This document shows positions 38,491 to 46,168 of a DNA stretch of 64,000 nt, piece after piece. The stretch covers positions 1 to 64,000 of the forward strand of contig JAIQFT010000019.1 in assembly GCA_020073185.1 (NCBI GenBank). Direction: 5' to 3'. Each line of letters starts with the position of its first letter. The first letter of the stretch is position 1. A program made the position numbers and the translations under genes. Origin of the DNA: Terriglobia bacterium. Its GTDB lineage: Bacteria; Acidobacteriota; Terriglobia; Terriglobales; Acidobacteriaceae. Under the pieces are notes generated by a model, which was not told the origin of the DNA, searched no databases, and saw nothing but the letters and a program-made list of their open reading frames with translations.

Positions 38491-41400
38491 CAGAAATTCT
38501 GCTCCGGTTGCTGCTGCCTGTTGGTGGCAGGAATTTCGGGATTCGGGTTCAGCACCGCCGCCATGTACGTCGTCCGCGGCCGCGTATTCAGCTCTTCCAG
38601 CACCCCGTAATTGCGCGGGTGCCGCTTCAACCGGCGCACCGAGCTGTTCCGGTCATTGATGTCGCCGAAGATGATTGCGTTTGCCGGGCACACCTGCTGG
38701 CACGCCGTCTGGATCTCGCCGTCGCGCACACGCCGGCCGGCTTCTTCCGCCGCGATCCGCCCGTTGGTGATCCGCTGCACACAGTAGGTGCACTTCTCCA
38801 TCACCCCGCGGCTGCGCACCGTGACCTCCGGGTTGCGCACCATCTTGGTCTGGGGCGTGTTCCAATCGTTGAACAGCAGGAAGTTGAACCGGCGCACCTT
38901 CCACGGGCAGTTGTTCTGGCAGTAGCGCGTGCCCACGCAGCGGTTGTAGACCATGTCGTTCAGCCCCTCGCTGCTGTGCACCGTCGCGCCCACCGGGCAC
39001 ACCACCTCGCACGGCGCATCCTCGCACTGCATGCACGGCAGCGGCTCGAAGTACATGCGCGGGTTCGCTGGGTCGCCCTCGTAGTAGCCGTCCACCCGCA
39101 GCCAGTGCATCTTGCGCCCGCGGAGCGTCTGCTCTTTCCCCACCACTGGAATGTTGTTCTCCGCCTGGCACGCGACGATGCAGGCGTTGCATCCCACGCA
39201 CGAGTTGAGGTCGATCTCCATCCCCCAGGCGTACTCCTTGTACTGGTAATCCGGATAGAGCGTGTCCTGGCGCGGCGGCGCGATGTTGTTTTCGTGAGCG
39301 AAATTCGGCATCTCCTGGTAGGTCTCCAGGGGCGCCGCGCGCACGATGTTGCGCCCTTCCAGCGCCTGGTAGCCCTGCAGCGACGCCACCTTGTACGTCG
39401 CCCCGGTCTTGCTGACCTTGGCTCCGCTACCGAAGTTCAGCGCATCGGACGGACGCACTTTGTAAGCATTGAAGCCGTGGTCGTTGCCGGTCCGGCCCGC
39501 GCGCGTGCGTCCGTATCCGAAAAACGCGGTCAGGCATCCGTCCGGCTGTCCCGCCTGCGGCCACAGCGGCGCCTCGACCTCCCGGCCGCGGTAGCTCAGC
39601 TTCACCATCGTGGTGTCCTGCCCCGGCGGCACGCCGAGCCTCTGCGCGTCAGCCGGGCTGATGAACACCACATTGTCCCAGGTCAGCTTGGTGACCGGCC
39701 TTTCCAGCTCTTGCAGCCACGCGTTGTTGGCGAACCGTCCGTCGTACACGCAGGGATCGTGCCGAAACGCGATCTCGAATGAACTATCCTCCGGCTTCGA
39801 CATATCAACGCCGGGCAGCGGCAGCGGACCTTGCCCAGAAAGCTCGGTCCGGAGAGAAGAAATCAAGGACGTGTTATTGGTGATCCGCAGCGTCTTCGGC
39901 TTGAACTCCGTACCCTCCATGAAGCCGTCGTGCACCGCGCGCCGCCAGAATGCTTCGAAGTCCGCGCCCTTGTACTGCGATTTCCAGAACGTCCGGACCA
40001 GGTCGTAAGACGATGTATCCGGCTGGCCGTTGAACACCGCCAGCACCTCGTGCGCGCTCCGCCCGCCGTACAGCGGCGCGATCAGCGGCTGCACGATGCT
40101 CACCATCCCGTCGATCGCTCGCGTGTCGCTCCACTCTTCCAGAAAATGCGCCGCGTTCACGTGCCAGTGCGTGTACACCGAAGTCTCGTTCTGATAGATC
40201 CCGTGATGGATGCGCAGCGGCACCTTGCCCATGGCCGCGGTGATGTCCAGATCCGCCGGCGCATCGAACACCGGGTTTCCGCCCAGGATGAGCAGCAACT
40301 CCACGTTTCCGGCGCTCATGTCGGCGACCAGTTCCTTGATGGACTCAACCTGGCTGACCGGCCCTTCCACGATCGGGTCGGTGTAGATCACCGTCGTACC
40401 CTGCGCGCCCAGTGCGTCGTTCATCGCGTGCGCCAGCGCATGCACCACCGCCGGCTGGTATTCACCGGGAATGATCACCGACTTTCCGCGATGCTGTTGC
40501 AGATCTTTCGCCAGCGCGTCCAGCCACGCGCTGTGCTCCGGGCGCACCGTTCCGCCGGCGCTTACTCCCAGCCGCGAAGCCAACGCCCGCGCGTACTGCT
40601 CGATCTCCGAAGCGCGCACCGGCAGCCGGTGGTCGGCCTTGAAGCCCGACGTCGTTGGCGTGCTCTCGATGGCGTAGGTTCGGTTCATGCCCGCCGGATT
40701 GTCCGGGTTGCGCCGCTTCGCCCACGCGCGCGTGTGCATGGTGAACCCGGGAAAGCCGGCCATCAGGAAGTCGGCATCGAGGGAGACCACGATGTCGGCG
40801 TTCTCCAGCAGGTAACGTGTTTCCACCGGCTGCCCAAAGGCCATCTGCGCCCCGCCGCGCGCACCATCGCGGTTCACCGGCTGCCACTGGCTCCACTTCA
40901 TCTGCGGGAAAAGTCCTTGCAAGCTGCGGATCTGGGCGAGCAGCGTCGGTGACGAGACGGACTGCGTCAGCAAGCGGAATCCTGCGCCGCCGGCCGCTTT
41001 CTGCGCCGCGATCGGCCCCTGCATCGCGCCCACGAACGATGACCATGGCCGCACCTCGCCACCGTAGGTGCTTGTCTGCGAGCGATCGGGATCGTATAAA
41101 TCCAGCAGCGCCGCCTGTGCGTACACGTCGGTCGCCCCCCCGCTTGCCGGATGCTCGGGATTGCCTTCCAGCTTGGTCGGGCGCCCCTCGTAGCTGCACG
41201 CCAGCAGCGGCTCCGCGTAACCGCCAAAGTCCATTGCCGTCGCGAAAAACAGTGGCCGCCCGGGAATGATCTCTTCCGGCTGCCGCACGTAGGGGACAAT
41301 GCTCTCCACCGGCAGCTTGGTGCAGCCGCTCAATCCGGCCAGCGCCAGCGACGCGCTCATCAGTTTGAGAAAATTCCGCCGCGAAAAGTCGCCGCCCGTC

Positions 41401-41594
41401 CACTCGCTCGCCTGCCGCGGAAATTCCCGGTGCAGCAGTTCTGCGAAGCCCTCGCTGTCTGCCAGTTCCTCCAGGCAGCGCCAGTACTGCGGCCCCTGCG
41501 CCGCCTCCAGCTTCGCCCGCACCGCATCGAGATCAAGCGTTGTACCGCTCGCCGGCCGAATCTGCACCAACTCGTCTTGTCTTTCTTCGCTCAT
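38490..41594 (-). CDS. actB: alternative complex III subunit ActB (molybdopterin oxidoreductase-like plus Fe-S)
   Basis: A 1034-residue periplasmic subunit combining a molybdopterin-oxidoreductase-like domain (about 95-740) with a C-terminal ferredoxin domain (about 790-990). Cysteine groups CVGCNACIVAC, CMQCEDAPCEVVC, CVGTRYC and CTYC indicate three [4Fe-4S] clusters and one [3Fe-4S] cluster. A twin-arginine motif SRRNFLK (71-77) lies unusually far from the N-terminus, as is normal for ActB. It is followed by a hydrophobic segment ending LSGC (Cys91). In this family the first domain is thought not to bind molybdopterin. It passes electrons from quinol to the hemes of ActA/ActE. Confidence 0.95.
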   Translation of the reverse strand: MSEERQDELVQIRPASGTTLDLDAVRAKLEAAQGPQYWRCLEELADSEGFAELLHREFPRQASEWTGGDFSRRNFLKLMSASLALAGLSGCTKLPVESIVPYVRQPEEIIPGRPLFFATAMDFGGYAEPLLACSYEGRPTKLEGNPEHPASGGATDVYAQAALLDLYDPDRSQTSTYGGEVRPWSSFVGAMQGPIAAQKAAGGAGFRLLTQSVSSPTLLAQIRSLQGLFPQMKWSQWQPVNRDGARGGAQMAFGQPVETRYLLENADIVVSLDADFLMAGFPGFTMHTRAWAKRRNPDNPAGMNRTYAIESTPTTSGFKADHRLPVRASEIEQYARALASRLGVSAGGTVRPEHSAWLDALAKDLQQHRGKSVIIPGEYQPAVVHALAHAMNDALGAQGTTVIYTDPIVEGPVSQVESIKELVADMSAGNVELLLILGGNPVFDAPADLDITAAMGKVPLRIHHGIYQNETSVYTHWHVNAAHFLEEWSDTRAIDGMVSIVQPLIAPLYGGRSAHEVLAVFNGQPDTSSYDLVRTFWKSQYKGADFEAFWRRAVHDGFMEGTEFKPKTLRITNNTSLISSLRTELSGQGPLPLPGVDMSKPEDSSFEIAFRHDPCVYDGRFANNAWLQELERPVTKLTWDNVVFISPADAQRLGVPPGQDTTMVKLSYRGREVEAPLWPQAGQPDGCLTAFFGYGRTRAGRTGNDHGFNAYKVRPSDALNFGSGAKVSKTGATYKVASLQGYQALEGRNIVRAAPLETYQEMPNFAHENNIAPPRQDTLYPDYQYKEYAWGMEIDLNSCVGCNACIVACQAENNIPVVGKEQTLRGRKMHWLRVDGYYEGDPANPRMYFEPLPCMQCEDAPCEVVCPVGATVHSSEGLNDMVYNRCVGTRYCQNNCPWKVRRFNFLLFNDWNTPQTKMVRNPEVTVRSRGVMEKCTYCVQRITNGRIAAEEAGRRVRDGEIQTACQQVCPANAIIFGDINDRNSSVRRLKRHPRNYGVLEELNTRPRTTYMAAVLNPNPEIPATNRQQQPEQNF

Positions 41595-41639
41595 CCGCTT
41601 TCTATCGAACCCGATTAGCTTTTGCCTAGCTCAGAACTC

Positions 41640-41712
41640 ACACCTCACCAGCAACTCGCAACTTTCTTGCCATCGACCATCGGCCATCGACGCTATTACC
41701 AACGACTAACGA
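41640..41712. repeat. degenerate short words between actA and actB
   Basis: Imperfect units such as CACCAGCAACTCGCAACT and CCATCGACCATCGGCCATCG. It makes up most of the 122-bp actA-actB gap and contains no gene. Confidence 0.45.
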
Positions 41713-41716
41713 CACT

Positions 41717-42415
41717 TCACCGATGGCACGTATCGCAACTCGTGATGGCGTACACGCTCCGCACCCGGAACTTGGACTTCAGATACGTCCCCAGCGACTG
41801 CTGGTCGGCAAATTTCTTCCCGTCCATCTCCAGCGGCCTTTCCCCGCTGGGCGGCTCATAGCGCATGTTGAAAATTTCCGCCCGCGGACGCAGGAACTTT
41901 TCCGGCGCGCGATGGCAGTTCAGGCACCACTCCATCTGCAGCGAAGCTTCCGCGTACATCAGCGGCATACGGTCCACCGGCCCGTGGCACGACGCGCATC
42001 CCACGCCCTTGTTGATATGAATGCTGTGATCGAAATACACAAAGTCGGGGATCTGGTTGGCGCGCTCCCACACCAAGGACTTCCCCGAGCGGAAGCTCTC
42101 TCGCACCGGCGCCAGCATCGCGGCGTTGGTCCAGATCTGCGCGTGGCAGTTCATGCAGGTCTTGGTGGGCGGGATACCGGCAAAGCTCGAAACCTCCACC
42201 GTCGTGTGGCAGTAACGGCAGTCGATGCCCAGCCCTCCGACATGGTGCTGGTGGCTGAACGGCACCGACTGCGTCCGCGCCACCCCCCGCCAGCTCGTGT
42301 ACGGCGACCTCTGCACCTGCTCGGCCACAAAAAAGAATGCCGCCACAGCCACCACGCTGAGCGCGATGGACATTCTCGAAATTGTGTTCGTGCTGCGGTG
42401 GAATACCTGGGCCAT
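41717..42415 (-). CDS. actA: alternative complex III subunit ActA (pentaheme cytochrome c)
   Basis: A 232-residue cytochrome with one N-terminal membrane anchor (about 15-32) and five CXXCH motifs (66-70, 87-91, 140-144, 164-168, 227-231). Bis-His ligation is likely because many extra His residues are present (FSHQHH, FDHSIH). It takes electrons from ActB. It is the first gene of the act-cox operon. A symmetrical site lies 78 bp upstream of its ATG. Five hemes is the usual number for this subunit. Confidence 0.94.
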   Translation of the reverse strand: MAQVFHRSTNTISRMSIALSVVAVAAFFFVAEQVQRSPYTSWRGVARTQSVPFSHQHHVGGLGIDCRYCHTTVEVSSFAGIPPTKTCMNCHAQIWTNAAMLAPVRESFRSGKSLVWERANQIPDFVYFDHSIHINKGVGCASCHGPVDRMPLMYAEASLQMEWCLNCHRAPEKFLRPRAEIFNMRYEPPSGERPLEMDGKKFADQQSLGTYLKSKFRVRSVYAITSCDTCHR

Positions 42416-42890
42416 CTATCCGCCCGATCCTCGTCTTGCTGGGTTGCGGGTGCAGCGGTGGAATACATTCCGCCGTAGTCCATCACACGTTATCGTGACG
42501 TAGGTCACGAAAACCCGTGATTGTAGCAAATCGTCCCACGACGTTTCTCCGCCGCGGGGCCGCCCAAACGCGCGCAGGAGCCGCCCCCGATGCCGCCATC
42601 CGCGTGCTTTCGCCGGCGCCGTTTTGCACCGTTAGGAGAGCCGAAACTTCTTACCCCTGATCAGCAACCGTTGGCCAAGGAAAAATACCGGGCACTTTCC
42701 GACGCCAGTTAACAGCCGACGCGCAGTTCGCATCCCACGGTTGTATTGACGCAGATGATCCAGGCCGCTCTGACGCACCAAGAAAATTTCATTCAGACTC
42801 GCATCTCTGGCGGATAGTTGCGGAAGATAGAGCGCGGTCCGGTGGGGGGTGTGTTCGCGCTCTTGATTTTCGCTAATGCCCGACTCCGAA
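42416..42890. other. 475-bp intergenic region upstream of the act-cox operon
   Basis: No gene seen. It lies between the actA start and the 3' end of the aldehyde dehydrogenase gene, both on the minus strand, so it should hold the act promoter and any dehydrogenase terminator. The only clear structure is the inverted repeat at 42493-42510. I could not assign -35/-10 boxes. Confidence 0.5.
42493..42510. promoter_or_regulatory. inverted repeat upstream of actA, possible CRP/FNR-family operator
   Basis: TCGTGAC and GTCACGA are perfect 7-bp arms around GTAG. The TGAC-N4-GTCA core resembles sites of the CRP/FNR superfamily in general form. It lies 78 bp upstream of the actA start codon. No regulator gene is in the window. 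Confidence 0.45.
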
Positions 42891-44333
42891 CTACTGGATG
42901 TTCATCACCAGCAGTTTCCTCTCCGTCATCTCCTCGATCGCGTACTTCAGCCCTTCGCGGCCAAGACCGGAATCCTTCACACCGCCGTAGGGCATCTGGT
43001 CCATGCGCCAGGTGGGGATGTCACCGGCGATGACGCCGCCGACCTGCAGTTCTTCAAAGGCGCGGAAGATCAGGCGCGCGTCGCGGGTGAACACTCCGGC
43101 CTGCAATCCCCAGGGCGAATCGTTGACGCGGCGCAATGCTTCATTGAAATCATCGTAGGGTTCGACAGTCACGACCGGGGCGAAGACCTCCAGACAATTG
43201 ACGCGCATACCCGGCTTGCTGGCGGTGAGCACCGCCGGTTGCACGAACGAACCTTGACGCTGGCCGCCGCACAGCAGCTTGGCGCCGCCGGCGACCGCTT
43301 CCTGGATCCATTCGGCGGCACGGACGGCGTCGGCTTCGCGGATCATCGGGCCAACATCGGTGCCAGCGTCCAGCGGATCGCCGATTTTCAGATCTTTCGC
43401 GCCCGCGACCAGGTGGTCGGTAAACTCCTGCATGACTTTGCGCTCGACAAAAATTCGCTGCACCGAGATGCACGTCTGTCCGGCATAACCGAATCCGCCG
43501 GTGACGCAACGCTCAGCAGCCTGCTTCAGGTCGGCATCGCCGTGCACGATGCAACCGGCATTGCCGCCCAACTCCAGCACGACGCGCTTCTTGCCGGCTT
43601 TCTTCTTCAGCTCCCAGCCAACGGCGGAACTGCCGGTGAAGCTCAGCAGTCTGATGCGCTCGTCGGTGACCAGCGGCGCAGCGTCCTCGTTGCTGAGGTT
43701 GAGTACGTTGAGCGCGCCGTCGGGCCAGCCGGCCTGCTGCACGAGCTCGGCGAGCATGAGCGCACTGAGCGGGTCCTGCGGCGGCGGCTTCAGAACGACG
43801 GTGCAGCCGCAGGCGATGGCGGGCGCAACCTTGTGCGCCACCAGGTTCAGCGGGAAGTTGAAGGGCGTGATCGCCGAGATCGGGCCCAGAGGAAAGCGCT
43901 TCACAATTCCCCAGCGTCCAGTGGCGGCGGGCGCGGTGTCCAGCGGCAGAACCTCACCGTTGATGCGGGTACTCTCTTCGGCGGCGATGAAGAAGGTCGC
44001 GATGCCGCGCTCGACTTCGGCGCGAGCCTGCTTGAGCGGCTTGCCGGCCTCGCGCGCCAGCACGGTGGCAAACTCGTCCTTGCGCGCGGCCAGCGCTTCG
44101 GCAACGGAGCGCAGCACGCGCTGGCGTTCGTAGGCGGGCAAGCGGCGCGTGGTCTCGAAGGCCTTCACGGCCGCCGCGATGGCGGCCTCGGCGTGGCGCC
44201 GCGTGCCGTACACGACGGCACCGACGATCTCCTGATCGTAGGGGGCGCGAATCTGGTGCAGTTCGCCTTCGGAGATCCAGCGTCCGTCGAGGAGGAATCC
44301 GAAGCTCTTGACTGGCGTCAGTGTGGTGCTCAT
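42891..44333 (-). CDS. NAD(P)-dependent aldehyde dehydrogenase
   Basis: A 480-residue cytosolic enzyme of the ALDH superfamily, oxidising an aldehyde to the acid. Catalytic residues are present: Asn159 (TPFNFPLN), Glu254 (LELGG) and Cys288 (GQTCIS). The cofactor-binding stretch is FTGSSAVG. The overall sequence resembles the lactaldehyde/glyceraldehyde-3-phosphate (non-phosphorylating) branch, but the substrate cannot be fixed from sequence. It stands alone on the minus strand and is divergent from the NTR-domain gene. Confidence 0.92.
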   Translation of the reverse strand: MSTTLTPVKSFGFLLDGRWISEGELHQIRAPYDQEIVGAVVYGTRRHAEAAIAAAVKAFETTRRLPAYERQRVLRSVAEALAARKDEFATVLAREAGKPLKQARAEVERGIATFFIAAEESTRINGEVLPLDTAPAATGRWGIVKRFPLGPISAITPFNFPLNLVAHKVAPAIACGCTVVLKPPPQDPLSALMLAELVQQAGWPDGALNVLNLSNEDAAPLVTDERIRLLSFTGSSAVGWELKKKAGKKRVVLELGGNAGCIVHGDADLKQAAERCVTGGFGYAGQTCISVQRIFVERKVMQEFTDHLVAGAKDLKIGDPLDAGTDVGPMIREADAVRAAEWIQEAVAGGAKLLCGGQRQGSFVQPAVLTASKPGMRVNCLEVFAPVVTVEPYDDFNEALRRVNDSPWGLQAGVFTRDARLIFRAFEELQVGGVIAGDIPTWRMDQMPYGGVKDSGLGREGLKYAIEEMTERKLLVMNIQ

Positions 44334-44347
44334 GGGGAGATTTTAGT

Positions 44348-44400
44348 CTCTTCGCGGGTTGTCGGTTTTCGCTCGTTGGTTATCGCTTTTCGATGTCTTG
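44348..44400. repeat. degenerate short words (GGTTGTCGGTTTTCG type)
   Basis: The string GGTTGTCGGTTTTCGC followed by TTGGTTATCGCTTTTCG. It shares wording with the run at 33893-33965 (GGTTGTCGGTTATCGG). Confidence 0.45.
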
Positions 44401-44417
44401 GTACGTAAGTGGTCGGA

Positions 44418-44530
44418 CCAGGAGATACCCCCCTCCCCCTACCTGATCTCTTAGAATCACTATTTTGCGCAGAGTTGGTCTGCAAAATATTGAACAGCAT
44501 GGACTTATAAGCAAAATCTCGAAAACAAAA
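44418..44530. repeat. C-tract repeat element, copy A
   Basis: It starts with the tract ATACCCCCCTCCCCCT (44425-44440), identical over 16 nt to the reverse complement of 51013-51028. It is followed by two imperfect AT-rich units of about 30 nt: TGCAAAATATTGAACAG and AGCAAAATCTCGAAAACAA. From memory this kind of C-tract plus GCAAAAT..TTGAAA unit is common between genes in Acidobacteriota. Confidence 0.6.
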
Positions 44531-44691
44531 TGATTCGCTCTGCAACGATAACTTGGGAGAACGATTCGGCGGGAGCGAGCGGACTTCATTCCAGTTCGAG
44601 GGTCAGCAAGGCGGGGCAAGAAAGGGAACGTGCACCGATTTCCATTAACCGTTCCGAAGGTAGGAACTGCGTCCAGTGCTATGCTGCCACC

Positions 44692-46056
44692 GTGAAAAGG
44701 CTGGTGTTGACAGCGGCGCTGGTCCTCCTGGACGTGGCGATGGCGTGGGCATGTTCCTGCACGACGCCCGGTCCGGCATGCCAGGCATTTTGGCATACCG
44801 ATGTTGTGTTTATCGGCGAGGTGACCGCGATCGAGACGACTACTGTGCCTATGGACGTGATGGCAAAGAGTTACCAAGTGCCACAGAAGGAGGTTCATTT
44901 CCGGGTGGTTCGAAGCTATCGAGGAAACGTGGGCGCGGAGGCAACCGTGCACACGGGCCTGGGCGGTGGTGACTGCGGCTACAAATTTGAACTCGGGCAC
45001 TCATATCTGGTTTATGCGTCGCAACGTGACGGTGACATCCGCACCGGCATTTGTTCGCGAACCGCCGAGGCGGAAAAGGCGGCGGACGATATCGCGTGGC
45101 TGGATTCGTTGCCGTCACTTGCGAAGAGCGCAACTGCCTTGGGAACAGTAACAACTCAGATCGTGAAAGATCAGGCCTATAAACGGCAACCCATGCCGGG
45201 GGTCGGAATCACCGTGACCGACACGAGTGGTCAAGTAACAAGGACAACGACAGATGCAGGGGGCGCGTACTCTGTCACGGGTCTTGCCGCAGGCGAATAC
45301 AGTGTGGCCGCGATACTGCCGGACGGATTCGTTTCCTCCGGGAGCCCGCGCAAAATCAACCTGCATGAACAAGGGTGTGCTCAAGTTTCATTCTATGCGG
45401 CGCCGAACGGAACGATCCGGGGCCGAGTGCTGGATGCGGAGGGCCAAGGAGTAAAGGGAATGCCGGTTGCCCTGAACTTCCTTGAAGACCCGTATCAGAT
45501 TCGCGACCGGAAGTACCTGACCACGAATAGGATCGCGACGACTGCTGCCAACGGTGAATACGAATTCGATACGCTTCTGCCGGGCAATTACATCGTCATA
45601 GCCAATCAATTTGGCGCCACGAAGGAACATCCTTTCCCACGACTGTTATATCCGGGCGTAGAGGATCCCGTGAATGCAAGTCCGGTTTCGATCGGTTTCG
45701 CAACAGGAGCACATGACATTGATTTCCGGTTGCCGCCGAAGCTGACGCTCACCTCTATTGAGGTAGAAGTGAAGGACGCCAGCGGCAATGCGGTAGCGAA
45801 CGCGCGGGTGTTTGCACACGATCAGGAGCTGACCACTTCAGTGTTGTCGCTCACCGGCAACAGCAATGCGATCGGACTTGCCAGCCTGGAGGTGTTCGAG
45901 GAGCGTGCCTACTTCATTACTGCAACACTCAACGGAGCCAAAGGCGGTCAGCGCTGCGGTGGGCCCGTCATGTGGAAGAAAGGCATGAAACGGGTGGCTG
46001 TGACGATTGAGCGGCTCTACGGCAACTGCATGGCAAGTTTGAAAGACGCACATTAA
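44692..46056 (+). CDS. secreted NTR/TIMP-like domain protein with carboxypeptidase-regulatory-like repeats
   Basis: A 454-residue secreted protein. The signal peptide (1-20) is followed directly by CSC at the mature N-terminus. The pattern AFWHTDVVFIGEV and a later CGYKFELGHSYLVYA complete a netrin/TIMP-like (NTR) OB-fold (about 21-140). The rest is two or three beta-sandwich units of carboxypeptidase-regulatory type (GVGITVTDTSGQVTRTTTDA and GRVLDAEGQGVKGMPVAL). TIMPs use the N-terminal CxC to chelate protease zinc. Whether this protein inhibits a metalloprotease is unknown. The GTG at 44692 is chosen because the signal peptide starts there. The open frame upstream (from 44530) runs through the repeat region. 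Confidence 0.82.
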   Translation: MKRLVLTAALVLLDVAMAWACSCTTPGPACQAFWHTDVVFIGEVTAIETTTVPMDVMAKSYQVPQKEVHFRVVRSYRGNVGAEATVHTGLGGGDCGYKFELGHSYLVYASQRDGDIRTGICSRTAEAEKAADDIAWLDSLPSLAKSATALGTVTTQIVKDQAYKRQPMPGVGITVTDTSGQVTRTTTDAGGAYSVTGLAAGEYSVAAILPDGFVSSGSPRKINLHEQGCAQVSFYAAPNGTIRGRVLDAEGQGVKGMPVALNFLEDPYQIRDRKYLTTNRIATTAANGEYEFDTLLPGNYIVIANQFGATKEHPFPRLLYPGVEDPVNASPVSIGFATGAHDIDFRLPPKLTLTSIEVEVKDASGNAVANARVFAHDQELTTSVLSLTGNSNAIGLASLEVFEERAYFITATLNGAKGGQRCGGPVMWKKGMKRVAVTIERLYGNCMASLKDAH

Positions 46057-46105
46057 CGGTGGGACAACCGCAAAGGCGCCCGGACTTCAAAGGATTTGCC
46101 CTCAG

Positions 46106-46157
46106 CGGCTAATGCCGAATCATCCTAGGTGCGCGATTTCGCCGGGCTAAGGCCCGG
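46106..46157. repeat. REP-like pair of hairpins (copy 4)
   Basis: CGGCTAATGCCG (46106-46117) and CCGGGC/GCCCGG arms (46142-46157). Read on the minus strand the outer flank GGTGGAAGCTCCGGGC resembles copy 2 at 19.25 kb. It lies between convergent genes. Confidence 0.6.
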
Positions 46158-46168
46158 AGCTTCCACCG

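Larger units (their letters stand above)
44334..44691. other. 358-bp intergenic region between divergent genes
   Basis: It contains degenerate words (44348-44400), the C-tract element (44418-44530), and about 160 bp with no recognisable feature up to the GTG of the NTR-domain gene. It should hold two divergent promoters, but none could be assigned. Confidence 0.5.

Noticed and set aside
42151-42486. A minus-strand frame of 111 codons covering the actA start
   Set aside because: Out of frame with actA, low-complexity translation, and it would run over the conserved heme region.
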